From NCBI GenBank assembly GCA_934466455.1, contig CAKSLF010000003.1, positions 62,001-126,000 on the forward strand: 64,000 nt of DNA, given 5' to 3'. Of this stretch, positions 1 through 8,503 are shown piece by piece; the stretch's first letter is position 1, and every line of letters starts with the position of its first letter. The position numbers and the translations under genes were made by a program. A model generated the notes under the pieces. It was not told the origin of the DNA. It ran no database searches and saw nothing but the letters and a program-made list of their open reading frames with translations. This DNA is from an uncultured Oscillospiraceae bacterium. GTDB taxonomy: Bacteria; Bacillota; Clostridia; Oscillospirales; Ruminococcaceae.

Positions 1-521
1 ATTAGAATAAGGTTTTTATATTTGGATTTAAGCCTGCGAAACTCCTGCGGAAATTCTTCTTTTGCTTCCCAAGGATTTTCGGCTTTGTAATCAAAGCCGA
101 AAACATCGGCGGCGGGGAAAAGCGTTTTGTAATGCTCCGCCTCTGCGGCGTTTCCGCCCTTGCCGTGTACATACAACACGGCGGTATCTTTATTTTCTGT
201 CATTTCTATTGCTCCTTTGAAATATTGTTCCTGAAATTTAACCGCTTCGGCGATTTCGTCCGGAGAAAAGCTTTTGCCGGAAGGGGCAACCACCCATTTG
301 TCCTCAATATCGTCAAAGCGGCGGATTACAGCGATTACTTCGCCGGTAAATTCGGTGACGGGCTTTTCGACGCCGAGTATGTAGGCGTCCTGCCATTCGC
401 CGTCCGGTGCGGGTATTCCCTCAACATATCCGTAATTAACCGGATAGACGATATCTTTATGCGTTGGGTGCGTGCTTCCGAGGGGACGGTCCACCGTAAC
501 CGTTACAACTCTGCCTACCAA
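1..521 (-). CDS. Inorganic pyrophosphatase-like domain fused to alpha/beta hydrolase (partial, runs off left edge)
   Basis: The protein starts at a TTG (519-521) with an AAAGGTG ribosome site. Its first ~105 residues carry a DRPLGSTHPTHKD motif followed by YPVNYGYVEG and RRFDDIEDKWVV, typical of short clostridial proteins annotated as inorganic pyrophosphatases. They lack the Asp cluster of the true family I enzyme that is encoded nearby at 2106-2642. The frame then continues with no stop into LYVHGKGGNAAEAEHY, the nucleophile-side start of a small alpha/beta hydrolase, and leaves the window. An internal ATG at 201-203 has its own AAAGGAG site, so the hydrolase may also be made alone. A sigma-A promoter lies upstream. 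The domain calls come from motif recognition. The phosphatase activity is not certain. Confidence 0.65.
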   Translation of the reverse strand, partial: MVGRVVTVTVDRPLGSTHPTHKDIVYPVNYGYVEGIPAPDGEWQDAYILGVEKPVTEFTGEVIAVIRRFDDIEDKWVVAPSGKSFSPDEIAEAVKFQEQYFKGAIEMTENKDTAVLYVHGKGGNAAEAEHYKTLFPAADVFGFDYKAENPWEAKEEFPQEFRRLKSKYKNLIL

Positions 522-556
522 TAAAATCACCTTTCAAAAAGTCGAAATTACAAGCC

Positions 557-585
557 ATTGTAGCACATCGACCGTACCTTTTCAA
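557..585 (-). promoter_or_regulatory. Sigma-A promoter for the pyrophosphatase-like/hydrolase gene
   Basis: On the minus strand TTGAAA (585-580), a 17-nt spacer and TACAAT (562-557) precede the TTG start at 521. The promoter diverges from the metK promoter about 55 bp away. Confidence 0.6.
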
Positions 586-637
586 CTTTTTGCATACGGT
601 AAAGCATCAAATTTTGCCGTTTTTCGTAAAAAAACTG

Positions 638-666
638 TTGACAAGCACGGTAAAATGGTATATTAT
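638..666 (+). promoter_or_regulatory. Sigma-A promoter of metK
   Basis: A consensus TTGACA (638-643), 17-nt spacer and TATTAT (661-666). Transcription would begin near 673 and run straight into the SAM riboswitch. Confidence 0.8.
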
Positions 667-699
667 AAACGCTGTACGAAAAAATTTAATAACAAATGC

Positions 700-796
700 C
701 TTATCGAGAGCGGCTGAGGGACAGGCCCTATGAAGCCCGGCAACCTGCGTTATGAGTGTGGTGCCAATTCCTGCGGAAGTGATTCCGAAAGATGAG
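700..796 (+). ncRNA. SAM-I (S-box) riboswitch aptamer
   Basis: The segment has the S-box core: CTTATC-GAGAG at the 5' side, GGCTGAGGGA, CCCTATGAAGCCCGGCAACC, and GGTGCCAATTCCTGC. It closes with GATGAG, which pairs with the 5' CTTATC to form P1. A rho-independent terminator follows and then metK. When S-adenosylmethionine is bound, the P1 helix should form and let the terminator fold, shutting off metK. This is the usual logic of the class and fits the layout here. Confidence 0.95.
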
Positions 797-823
797 GAAC
801 GGTTAAAATTTGCCTAAAAAACA

Positions 824-850
824 AAGCGTCCGTTCTTCGGACGCTTTTTT
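824..850 (+). terminator. Riboswitch-controlled terminator
   Basis: AAGCGTCCG (824-832), a TTCTT loop and CGGACGCTT (838-846) run into a T tract. It sits between the S-box aptamer and the metK start, as expected for a transcriptional OFF switch. Confidence 0.9.
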
Positions 851-872
851 ATTCGGCAAGAAAGGAAATAAA

Positions 873-2027
873 ATGATAAAAAAACTCTTTACATCAGAAT
901 CCGTAACAGAGGGACATCCCGATAAAATCTGCGACCTTATTTCCGATTCCGTCCTTGATGCAATCTTTGAAGAGGATCCGAATGCAAGAGTCGCCTGCGA
1001 AACCACCTGCACAACGGGAATAATCTCCGTTATGGGTGAAATTACTACCACAGCAAATGTAAATATTACGGAAATTGCAAGAAATACCGTAAAGGAAATC
1101 GGCTATGATAATGCCGAATACGGATTTGACTGCAATACCTGTGCCGTTGTTACAAACCTTGACAAGCAGTCCGCCGATATAGCCATGGGCGTTGACGGCG
1201 AGGACGAGAATACCCAGGGTGCGGGCGACCAGGGAATGATGTTCGGCTTTGCCTGCACCGAAACCCCGGAGCTTATGCCTATGCCGATAAGCTATGCTCA
1301 TAAGCTTGCCCGCCGCCTTACCGAAGTTCGCAAAAACGGAACGATGCCCTATCTTCGTCCGGACGGAAAATCTCAGGTTACCGTAGAATACGACGACGGC
1401 AAGCCTGTTCGTGTTGACGCAATCGTAATTTCTTCCCAGCATTCCGCCGATGTAAGCCTTGAGCAGATAAGAGAAGATGTTATTAAAAATGTAATCGCTC
1501 CCGTAATTCCTGCGGAGCTTATGGATAATGAAACAAAAATTTATGTCAACCCAACCGGTCGCTTTGTAATCGGCGGACCTATGGGCGACAGCGGACTTAC
1601 CGGGCGCAAGATAATCGTTGATACCTACGGCGGATATTCCCGCCATGGCGGCGGCGCATTCTCCGGAAAGGACCCCTCAAAGGTTGACCGTTCCGCAGCA
1701 TACGCCGCAAGATGGATCGCAAAAAACATTGTTGCGGCAGGTCTTGCGGATAAATGCGAAATCCAAATTGCTTATGCAATCGGCGTTGCCGAGCCTGTTT
1801 CCGTAATGGTGGATACCTTTGGCACAGGAAAGTACCACGACGACAAAATCGCAGAAGCCGTTACAAAAGTATTTGATCTCCGTCCGGCGGCAATTATCAA
1901 ACGCCTTGGGCTGCGTGCCCCGATTTACAAGCAGCTTGCCGCTTACGGTCATATGGGCAGAGAAGAACTTGGCGTTGCATGGGAGAAAACCGATATGGTC
2001 GATGCCCTTAGAGAAGCCATCGGCTGA
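873..2027 (+). CDS. metK: S-adenosylmethionine synthetase
   Basis: The enzyme makes S-adenosylmethionine from ATP and methionine in the cytosol. The 384-residue product has the family length and motifs: GHPDKICD near residue 14, [31 protein letters not shown] and [14 protein letters not shown] in the P-loop-like region. I chose the ATG at 873 because AAAGGA lies just upstream and the protein then begins [18 protein letters not shown], as in homologues. An earlier in-frame start at 810 would lie inside the riboswitch terminator. Expression is controlled by the S-box riboswitch and a sigma-A promoter directly upstream. The gene stands alone and ends at a strong terminator. Confidence 0.97.
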   Translation: MIKKLFTSESVTEGHPDKICDLISDSVLDAIFEEDPNARVACETTCTTGIISVMGEITTTANVNITEIARNTVKEIGYDNAEYGFDCNTCAVVTNLDKQSADIAMGVDGEDENTQGAGDQGMMFGFACTETPELMPMPISYAHKLARRLTEVRKNGTMPYLRPDGKSQVTVEYDDGKPVRVDAIVISSQHSADVSLEQIREDVIKNVIAPVIPAELMDNETKIYVNPTGRFVIGGPMGDSGLTGRKIIVDTYGGYSRHGGGAFSGKDPSKVDRSAAYAARWIAKNIVAAGLADKCEIQIAYAIGVAEPVSVMVDTFGTGKYHDDKIAEAVTKVFDLRPAAIIKRLGLRAPIYKQLAAYGHMGREELGVAWEKTDMVDALREAIG

Positions 2028-2070
2028 AAAGCCGAACATTCGCCGTGCTCAAACACGAAAAGAATAAAAA

Positions 2071-2102
2071 ATCCGTGCTCATTTTGAGCACGGATTTTTT
2101 TC
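2071..2102 (+). terminator. Terminator of metK, probably bidirectional with ppa
   Basis: ATCCGTGCTC (2071-2080) pairs with GAGCACGGAT (2086-2095) and is followed by seven T. A-rich sequence on the other side lets it also serve the convergent ppa gene. The stem contains the over-represented GTGCTCA/TGAGCAC heptamer. Confidence 0.85.
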
Positions 2103-2105
2103 GCT

Positions 2106-2642
2106 TTATTTTCCGTCGCCAAAGGTGCGTTCGTAATTTTTTATACATTCCTCAATAATGCGCTCGGCGTCCTCGTGGCCGAGAACCTCGTGAACAACGG
2201 TCGTTTTACCCTCGAGGGATTTGTAAACCTCAAAGAAATGCTGCATTTCATCCATAGTGTGGGTTGGCAGCTCGGAAATGTCGAAATAGCATGAGCGGGA
2301 AGGGTCATGCAGCGGAACAGCGATTATTTTTTCATCGGAGGAACCGCTGTCGGTCATCTTTATAACGCCGATTGGGCGGCACTGAACAAGCGTCATCGGA
2401 AGAATGGATTCCCGGCAGAGGACCAATACATCAAGAGGGTCGCCGTCGGCGGCATAAGTACGGGGAATAAACCCATAGTTTGCGGGATAATGCGTTGCGG
2501 TATAAAGAACACGGTCAAGCTTTAGCATACCGGTTTCCTTGTCAAGTTCATATTTGTTTTTTCCACCGTTTTGGATTTCAATTACGGCGGTAAAATTGTC
2601 CTTTTTAATTCTGTCTTTTGAAATATCGTGCCAGATGTTCAT
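2106..2642 (-). CDS. ppa: Inorganic pyrophosphatase, family I
   Basis: The soluble enzyme hydrolyses pyrophosphate to phosphate and pulls biosynthetic reactions forward. The 178-residue product shows the family I core: an N-terminal KNKYELDKETG, then NYGFIPRTYAADGDPLDVLVL with the metal-binding Asp residues, then VPLHDPS. The start ATG has AAGGAG close upstream. It is monocistronic and converges on metK. It differs clearly from the pyrophosphatase-like domain at the left edge, which lacks the DGDPLDVLVL signature. Confidence 0.95.
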   Translation of the reverse strand: MNIWHDISKDRIKKDNFTAVIEIQNGGKNKYELDKETGMLKLDRVLYTATHYPANYGFIPRTYAADGDPLDVLVLCRESILPMTLVQCRPIGVIKMTDSGSSDEKIIAVPLHDPSRSCYFDISELPTHTMDEMQHFFEVYKSLEGKTTVVHEVLGHEDAERIIEECIKNYERTFGDGK

Positions 2643-2800
2643 AATTTGCTCCTTTCTGAAACGGTTATGTGCCGATCTGAGAAGTATATTTTATCACATT
2701 TTTTGACTGTGTCAATAAATAAAATGTAAAAAAAGCCGCATTGACTTTTTGCGGCGGGCGGAATATACTTTTTACATTCGAGGGTAAAGGGGGTATGGCA

Positions 2801-3277
2801 ATGTTCAGACCTATCAGAAGAACAAAAAATGTATTGTCTGAGGAAGCCGCAAAGCGGCTTTTGCAAAATGAAAAGCGGGGTATTTTTGCCGTAAACGGCG
2901 ATGACGGCTATCCCTTTGCGGTGCCGGTAAATTATTTTTATGACATTGAAGAAAACAAGATATATTTCCATGGGGCAAAATCGGGGCATAAGGTTGATTC
3001 AATTAAAAGAAGCGACAAGGTTTGCTTTACCGTTTACGGCAACGAACAGTATAAGGAGGGCGACTGGGCACCATATCTCCAAAGCACGGTGGTGTTCGGA
3101 AGATGCAGGCTTGTATCCGACCCGGAGGAAACCGAGCGCAGGGTTCGGATGCTCGCAATAAAGTATTACCCGACCGCAGAGGAAGCCGAATCGGAAATTA
3201 TAAAAAGCATTGCTGCGGTGCAGCTTTATGAGATAACGGCAGAGCATATTTGCGGAAAGCAAATTCACGAAAAATAG
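2801..3277 (+). CDS. Pyridoxamine 5'-phosphate oxidase-like flavoprotein (NimA/FMN-binding split-barrel family)
   Basis: The 158-residue protein begins MFRPIRRTKNVLSEEAA, has GIFAVNGDDGYPFAVPVNYFYD, then IYFHGAKSGHKVD, and ends near HICGKQIHEK. This is the pattern of the NimA-related PNPOx-like family, which binds FMN in a split barrel. Substrates are mostly unknown; some members reduce nitroimidazoles. A GGGGG ribosome site at 2789-2793 is best spaced for the ATG at 2801; an ATG at 2795 is too close. It is a single gene ending at a strong terminator. A true vitamin B6 role is unlikely, as no pyridoxal genes are nearby. Confidence 0.85.
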   Translation: MFRPIRRTKNVLSEEAAKRLLQNEKRGIFAVNGDDGYPFAVPVNYFYDIEENKIYFHGAKSGHKVDSIKRSDKVCFTVYGNEQYKEGDWAPYLQSTVVFGRCRLVSDPEETERRVRMLAIKYYPTAEEAESEIIKSIAAVQLYEITAEHICGKQIHEK

Positions 3278-3284
3278 AAGAAAA

Positions 3285-3320
3285 ACAAAGCCGCAAGATA
3301 AACAGCGGCTTTGTTTTTTT
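3285..3320 (+). terminator. Terminator of the PNPOx-like gene
   Basis: ACAAAGCCGC (3285-3294) pairs with GCGGCTTTGT (3305-3314) and is followed by a T tract. Confidence 0.85.
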
Positions 3321-3354
3321 AACATTCGGATATCTCTGTTTCAATCGTAATTCT

Positions 3355-3390
3355 CCGAAAAAAATGCCCGAAAAAATCGGGCATTTTTGT
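3355..3390 (-). terminator. Terminator of nrdJ
   Basis: ATGCCCG and CGGGCAT flank an A/T loop (3364-3384), with T runs on both strands. It lies 10 bp after the nrdJ stop. Confidence 0.8.
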
Positions 3391-3399
3391 ATGCAATAT

Positions 3400-5670
3400 T
3401 TAGCCGCAGTGGCTGAAGCCGCAGTCACAGACGGTGCAGCCGCCCTCGTGCCGAAGAACCTTTCCGCATTCGGGACAATGAAGCTTGTCGTCCGCACCGA
3501 GTATGGGCTTGTTGCCTTTTGCGGCAGGCACCGGGTTTTCATCCTCTTTTGGTTCCTCGATAATGCCGATGCTTTCCGTATTAAGCATTTTTGTCATTTT
3601 CTCGATTGTACGGGCGATGGCGTCCGGGCAGGAGGTGCATTTCATGCCGGGCTGACGGACAGTGCTCGGACAGCGGATTCCTTTAAGCTGGGCAAGAATT
3701 TCCTGCTGGGAAATTCCGGAGCGCAGCGCAATGGAAACAAGACGGGCGGTTGCTTCGGATTGGGAGGGGCAGCCGCCGCCCTTGCCGGTGCTGGTAAAGA
3801 CCTCGCAAATGCCTTTTTCGTCACGGTTTACGGTAATAAAAAGGCTTCCGCAACCGATTTTTACTTTTTCGGTTGCTCCCCAGGTCATTCCGGGGCGGGG
3901 GCGGGGAGTAATTTTTCCAAAGAGAGGCTCCGGGATTTCAAGCGGTTTTTCCTCTTCCTTTTTGACGCCGGTCGTAAGAACCTGGCTATCCCGGCTTCCG
4001 TCACGGTAAACGGTGGTACCCTTGCAGCCGAGGCGGTACGCAAGGAGGTATGCTTCCTTAACCTCTTCTCTGGTGGCGGAGTTGGGGAAGTTTATGGTTT
4101 TGGAAACGGCGTTGTCCGTGTATTTTTGGAAAGCCGCCTGAATTCTGATGTGCCACTCCGGGGTGATGTCATGAGCGCAGACAAATACTCTGCGGATTTC
4201 CTCCGGTATTTCGGGAATATGGGCAAGGGTTCCCTCTTCGGCAATGCGGTGCATAAGTGCGTCGGAATAAACTCCGGCTTCCTTAAGCTTTTCAACAAGT
4301 AAGTCGTTGCAAACAAGAAGCTTGTCGCCGTCCATAACATTTTTGGTGAAGGCATAGGCAAACATAGGCTCGCAGCCGCCGGAAGCATCGGCAATAATGG
4401 ATATTGTTCCGGTAGGGGCTATGGTCGTAACAGTGGCGTTGCGAACGGCGAAGCCCTCTTCGCCAAAAACGGAATCTCTCCATGCGGGGAATACGCCCCT
4501 CTTTTCGGCAAGCTCGGCAGAAGCGGTTCTGCCCTCGCTTTGGATAAGGCTCATAACCTCCTCTGCCGCTTTTTCCGCCTCTACGGAATTATACGGCACG
4601 CCAAGTTTAAGCAGCATATCCGCAAAGCCCATTACGCCAAGACCTATCTTGCGGGTAAGGCGTGTGTTTTTGTCAATAACGGGGAGGGGATAGTGGTTTA
4701 CATCAATTACATTGTCAAGGAAATGGACGGAATCACGCACAATGCGTGCAATGCGTTCGTAGTCGATTGTAGGTATGCCGTCATCCTCCGCAACGCAAAG
4801 ACCAAGGTTTATTGAGCCGAGATTGCACGCCTCGTAGGGGAGCAGGGGCTGCTCGCCGCAGGGGTTTGTGCTTTCGATTTTTCCGAGAGCGGGAGTTGGG
4901 TTATAGCGGTTCATCTCATCAATGAACACAATACCCGGTTCGCCGTTGCGCCATGCCGCATCAACGATTTTATCAAAAACGGTGCGTGCGTCAAGAGTGC
5001 CGACGGCGTCTTTGCTGTTCGGCGCAATAAGCTCATACTCCGCACCGTCCTCAACTGCCTTCATAAACTTATCGGTAATGGCAACGGATATATTAAAATT
5101 GTTGATTTCATTATTGTTTTCTTTGCAGTCGATAAACTTGAGTATGTCCGGATGGTCAACACGCAGCATACCCATATTTGCACCCCGGCGGGTTCCGCCT
5201 TGCTTTACCGCTTCGGTAGCGGCGTTAAAAACCTTCATAAAGCTTACGGGGCCGGAGGCAACGCCGCCTGTTGAGTGGACGATGCTTCCCTCCTGGCGCA
5301 GGCGGGAAAAAGAAAAACCCGTTCCGCCGCCGGATTGGTGAACAAGTGCGGCGTATTTTACGGTATCAAAAATATCCGCCATGCTGTCCTCTATCGGCAG
5401 CACAAAGCAGGCGGAAAGCTGACCGAGAGGGCGACCGGCATTCATAAGAGTAGGAGAGTTTGGCATAAACTCTCTTTCTGTCATCATATTATAAAAGCGT
5501 TTCTCAAGCTTTGCTATATCCTCTTCGCCGCTTCCGTATGCGGCGTCCGCTTTCGCAATTGTGGAAGCTACCCTATGAAAAAGTTCTTCGATTGTTTCAA
5601 TGATATTGCCGTTTTCGTCCTTTGCAAGATATCTGCGTTCAAGGACGGTTTTTGCATTTGCGGTAAACAT
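3400..5670 (-). CDS. nrdJ: Adenosylcobalamin-dependent (class II) ribonucleotide reductase
   Basis: The enzyme reduces ribonucleotides to deoxyribonucleotides using a radical from coenzyme B12, so it works with or without oxygen. The 756-residue chain has Cys88 in LSACFVLP, the finger-loop cysteine in NPCGEQPLLPYE (about 269-280) followed by EACNLGSINLGL, and PTGTISIIADASGGCEP near residue 430. The C-terminus ends in a zinc-ribbon-like segment (CPEC then CTVCDCGFSHCG) that resembles the tail used to re-reduce the active site. No cobalamin riboswitch or clear NrdR box was seen in the 213 bp upstream. The gene is alone. Confidence 0.95.
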   Translation of the reverse strand: MFTANAKTVLERRYLAKDENGNIIETIEELFHRVASTIAKADAAYGSGEEDIAKLEKRFYNMMTEREFMPNSPTLMNAGRPLGQLSACFVLPIEDSMADIFDTVKYAALVHQSGGGTGFSFSRLRQEGSIVHSTGGVASGPVSFMKVFNAATEAVKQGGTRRGANMGMLRVDHPDILKFIDCKENNNEINNFNISVAITDKFMKAVEDGAEYELIAPNSKDAVGTLDARTVFDKIVDAAWRNGEPGIVFIDEMNRYNPTPALGKIESTNPCGEQPLLPYEACNLGSINLGLCVAEDDGIPTIDYERIARIVRDSVHFLDNVIDVNHYPLPVIDKNTRLTRKIGLGVMGFADMLLKLGVPYNSVEAEKAAEEVMSLIQSEGRTASAELAEKRGVFPAWRDSVFGEEGFAVRNATVTTIAPTGTISIIADASGGCEPMFAYAFTKNVMDGDKLLVCNDLLVEKLKEAGVYSDALMHRIAEEGTLAHIPEIPEEIRRVFVCAHDITPEWHIRIQAAFQKYTDNAVSKTINFPNSATREEVKEAYLLAYRLGCKGTTVYRDGSRDSQVLTTGVKKEEEKPLEIPEPLFGKITPRPRPGMTWGATEKVKIGCGSLFITVNRDEKGICEVFTSTGKGGGCPSQSEATARLVSIALRSGISQQEILAQLKGIRCPSTVRQPGMKCTSCPDAIARTIEKMTKMLNTESIGIIEEPKEDENPVPAAKGNKPILGADDKLHCPECGKVLRHEGGCTVCDCGFSHCG

Positions 5671-5882
5671 CTTTTTCCCCTCTTTGCTATATAATTAAAT
5701 ACTATTATAACATTTTAGGGAGCAAAGAAAAGCCCTTTTCCTTATATAAAAATTTTTTCGTCACAGTGCACCAAAATTTTTCCGGATATTTGTGCAGTTT
5801 TTTCGTAACGGACTTTTTTGTAAAGTAAAAAAGCTTTCTTTTTTGCAAAAAGCCGCCATTTTTTGGCAGCTTTTTTAAGCGA

Positions 5883-5976
5883 TTATGCGTAATGATATTT
5901 TTTGCGCAGTCTTATGAGGAAGAACAGCGTTACGCAGAAGGCGAGAATATCCGCTGCGGTAACCGGCATCCAAACG
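5883..5976 (-). pseudogene. Orphan copy of the 3' end of the neighbouring MATE gene
   Basis: This 94-bp stretch matches 6042-6135, the last ~30 codons of the MATE gene, at about 87 of 94 positions. It still reads VTAADILAFCVTLFF and ends KKYHYA plus stop on the minus strand. Similarity breaks off abruptly at its upstream edge, and there is no start. It looks like the remnant of a second, deleted MATE paralogue or of a tandem duplication. A GC-rich hairpin lies between the copies. Confidence 0.75.
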
Positions 5977-6000
5977 CAGCGGGACTTAGCAGTAAGAGCA

Positions 6001-6028
6001 GCACCCCCTGCCGAAAGGCGGGGGGTGC
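6001..6028 (-). terminator. GC-rich hairpin after the MATE gene
   Basis: GCACCCCC and GGGGGTGC flank a GCC-GAAA-GGC core just past the MATE stop codon. The T tail is weak, so terminator strength is uncertain. Confidence 0.5.
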
Positions 6029-6041
6029 TTGTAAAATAAAT

Positions 6042-7373
6042 TTATGCGTAATGATATTTTTTGCGCAGTCTTATGAGGAAGAACAGCGTTACACAGAAAG
6101 CGAGAATATCCGCAGCGGTTATGGACATCCAAACGCCGTCGAGCTTGAATATAAGAGGAAGCAGCAATACGGTGGAAACCTGGAAAACCAGCGTTCTCAT
6201 AAAGGAGATAATTGCGGAAACAAGACCGTTGTTAAGTGCGGTAAAGAAGGAGGATGCAAAGATGTTTGTTCCGGCAAAAAGATAGCATACGGAGCCGATA
6301 TAGAAGCACCGGCAGGTCATCTCAAGAAGTGCCGGGTCGTAACCGACAAAGAGCTTTCCGAGAGGAACGGCGGTAACTTCGCCGAGAATAAGCATAATTA
6401 TACCGAAAACCGCATTTACTGTAATTCCTTTGCGGAAGAGGTTTTTAAGCTCGTCGTAGTTTTTTGCACCGTAGTGATAGCTTACAATAGGTGCGCTTCC
6501 TATGGCGTAGCCGATAAAGATTGCAACAAAAACAAAGCTTACATAGGCGAATACTCCGTAGGCGGAAACGCCGTTCTGACCGGCGTATTCCATAAGCTTC
6601 TTATTGTAAAGCATAGCAACGACAGAGGCGGAAATGTTGCTTACAAGCTCGGAAGAACCGTTTACACAGGCATTTAGGAATACCTTGCCGTAAAATTTTG
6701 TTTTTCCGATATGAAGAAGGCTGCTGTTTGGTGCAATAAAATAGATTAGAGGAATAATTCCGCCGACGATTTGGCTTATAACCGTTGCCCAAGCAGCACC
6801 CGCAAGACCAAGATTAAGGACGCCGACCATAAGATAATCAAGAAACATATTTGTACAGCCCGCAAGAACGGTTATGATAAAGCCGAGGTGCGGTTTTTGT
6901 GCCGTTATCATAAGTGCCTGAAAAAGGTTTTGCAGCATAAACGGCAGCATTCCGATAAGAAGGATAGTCGCATAGGTTATGCAGTGCTCAACCATGGATT
7001 CGTCTGCTCCGAGGAGGACCGAAATCGGGCGCAAAAACGGAATTGTTACTGCGGAGGCAACAACGGACATAATAACGGTAGCGATAACAAACAGGGAAAA
7101 ATATTTATTGGCACGCTCGTTGTCGCCTTCGCCAAGGGTTTTTCCGACGATGGCGGAGCCGCCCGCACCAAGCATAAAGCCAAGGGAGGCGATTACCTGT
7201 ATAACGGGATAAATAAGATTAAGTGCGGCAAAGGGAGTTTTTCCAACATAGTTGGATACAAAAAAACCGTCCACAACGCTGTATATTGAAGTAAATACCA
7301 TCATACAGATGGACGGCAAAACAAAACGGAACAGTTTTGGATAATTAAAATGATCGGAAAGCTGAATATTCAT
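6042..7373 (-). CDS. MATE family multidrug efflux transporter
   Basis: A 443-residue integral membrane protein of about twelve transmembrane helices in two similar halves, with MATE features such as FVLPSICMMVFTSIYSVVDGFFVSNYVG at the N-terminus (Ser-Ile-Tyr-Ser and Asp-Gly-Phe-Phe) and a matching segment in the second half. MATE proteins expel drugs or metabolites using sodium or proton gradients. Its start overlaps the stop of the upstream MarR-type regulator by the ATGA arrangement, so the two are translationally coupled and the regulator probably senses a substrate of the pump. The 3' end is duplicated downstream. Confidence 0.9.
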   Translation of the reverse strand: MNIQLSDHFNYPKLFRFVLPSICMMVFTSIYSVVDGFFVSNYVGKTPFAALNLIYPVIQVIASLGFMLGAGGSAIVGKTLGEGDNERANKYFSLFVIATVIMSVVASAVTIPFLRPISVLLGADESMVEHCITYATILLIGMLPFMLQNLFQALMITAQKPHLGFIITVLAGCTNMFLDYLMVGVLNLGLAGAAWATVISQIVGGIIPLIYFIAPNSSLLHIGKTKFYGKVFLNACVNGSSELVSNISASVVAMLYNKKLMEYAGQNGVSAYGVFAYVSFVFVAIFIGYAIGSAPIVSYHYGAKNYDELKNLFRKGITVNAVFGIIMLILGEVTAVPLGKLFVGYDPALLEMTCRCFYIGSVCYLFAGTNIFASSFFTALNNGLVSAIISFMRTLVFQVSTVLLLPLIFKLDGVWMSITAADILAFCVTLFFLIRLRKKYHYA

Positions 7374-7828
7374 ACATAGTTCTCCAAAATTTTTTCAAAT
7401 TCTTTTTCCATAAAATCAATATGCTTTTTTGTAAGCAAGACAAGCTGTTTTCTTTCATCCTGCGAGAGTGCCGCAAATGCGGAGCACTCTGCGGAATAAA
7501 CCCTTCCGGCGGTGCGGCGGCAAAAATCCGCCCCCTTCGGAGTAAGGGTAATCAGTTTTTCTTTTTGGCTGTTTGGGGAGGGCTTCGTTTCCGCAAGACC
7601 TTTTGCGGAAAGCTGCTTTATGCAGGAATTAACCGTCTGTTTGCTTAAATACCAAATTGCGCAAAGCTCTTTTTGAGTGCACGGCCGCCCAAGCTGGTTA
7701 ATTCCGCAAAGTATATCAAGAGTGGTGTCGGAGATTCCGAACCTTTCCGCAAGCGGATGATAAAGATTTGCACAGCGGTTAAAAAGGCAGTCAAGCTGCG
7801 AAAGTTGGGTTTTTACATCGTCGTTTAT
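7370..7828 (-). CDS. MarR family transcriptional regulator with a non-standard start codon
   Basis: The frame encodes a ~150-residue winged-helix protein: LDILCGINQLGRPCTQ, KELCAIWYLSKQTVNSCIKQL (recognition helix), then a wing with KLITLTPKGADFC. MarR proteins repress linked efflux genes and release DNA when bound to a ligand. No ATG, GTG or TTG lies in frame near the N-terminus. The best ribosome site (GGGGGG, 7842-7837) points to GTT (7831) or ATA (7828); an ATT at 7849 is also in frame. The TTG at the right distance is out of frame and stops after two codons. A poor start may keep repressor levels low, or a base error is present. Overlaps the MATE start by ATGA. Confidence 0.75.
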   Translation of the reverse strand: MNDDVKTQLSQLDCLFNRCANLYHPLAERFGISDTTLDILCGINQLGRPCTQKELCAIWYLSKQTVNSCIKQLSAKGLAETKPSPNSQKEKLITLTPKGADFCRRTAGRVYSAECSAFAALSQDERKQLVLLTKKHIDFMEKEFEKILENYV

Positions 7829-7864
7829 AACAAAATCCCCCCAAGCAATAAAATACGCCCAATT

Positions 7865-7893
7865 ATTATAGTATGATTTAGGACTATTGTCAA
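7865..7893 (-). promoter_or_regulatory. Sigma-A promoter of the MarR-MATE operon
   Basis: On the minus strand TTGACA (7893-7888), a 17-nt spacer and TATAAT (7870-7865): a perfect consensus. The predicted transcript has a very short leader before the regulator. Confidence 0.85.
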
Positions 7894-7992
7894 CAAAAAA
7901 AGTTCTGTTTTATACAATAAAAAGACCGGCGGAAAATTCCGCACGGTCTTACTGCGTTTTGCTGTTTGGCAATGTGCAATCAAACAAAAAGA

Positions 7993-8418
7993 TTAAAGGT
8001 CGCCGGGGTCAACGCCAAGACTTTTGGCAAGCTCCCGAATCCGCTCGATAGGAAAAGGAGGCTCGCAAAGCGGCTTTAACGCAATGCCCATAAGCTTCAT
8101 TGGGTTATCGTCGGCGGCGATGCGGTTTGAGGAAAGAGCACCGCAGCGGCGGCAGCGGTGGATTATTGCCCATTCGCCGTTTTTGCGCACCCAAACGGCA
8201 ATGGGGTCCATAATTCCGCCGCAATCGGATTCCCGGTCGCCGGGCTCAATATCCACATGAAGACTGCAAAGGCAGTTTGGGCAATGGTTGCGATGGTCGC
8301 TTCCTGCGCCCTCGGGAATAACCTCTCTTCCGCAGACCTTGCAAGTAAAAACCTCCTCGCAGGCATGGGTTTTGTAATACCCTTTTTCAAATTCTTTCTT
8401 TTTATTTTCACGGTTCAT
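7993..8418 (-). CDS. RNHCP domain protein
   Basis: A 141-residue soluble protein named for its RNHCPNCL motif (SDHRNHCPNCLCSLH). It carries several Cys pairs (CKVCGRE, CPNC, CRRCGA) that suggest bound zinc. Role unknown in the family. The ATG at 8418 follows GGAGGAACGCC, so I use it rather than an earlier in-frame start. It is separated by 85 bp from the membrane gene upstream, so it is probably transcribed alone. Confidence 0.8.
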   Translation of the reverse strand: MNRENKKKEFEKGYYKTHACEEVFTCKVCGREVIPEGAGSDHRNHCPNCLCSLHVDIEPGDRESDCGGIMDPIAVWVRKNGEWAIIHRCRRCGALSSNRIAADDNPMKLMGIALKPLCEPPFPIERIRELAKSLGVDPGDL

Positions 8419-8503
8419 GGCGTTCCTCCGCAAATGTATTATACAATATTGTACATTACATATTACTAAATTTTTGCGCCGTTGTCCATACCGAAGAAAA
8501 AAA

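Noticed and set aside
5671..5882. Cobalamin riboswitch upstream of the B12-dependent nrdJ
   Set aside because: The B12-box consensus was not found in the 213-bp gap; only short A/T-rich hairpins are visible.
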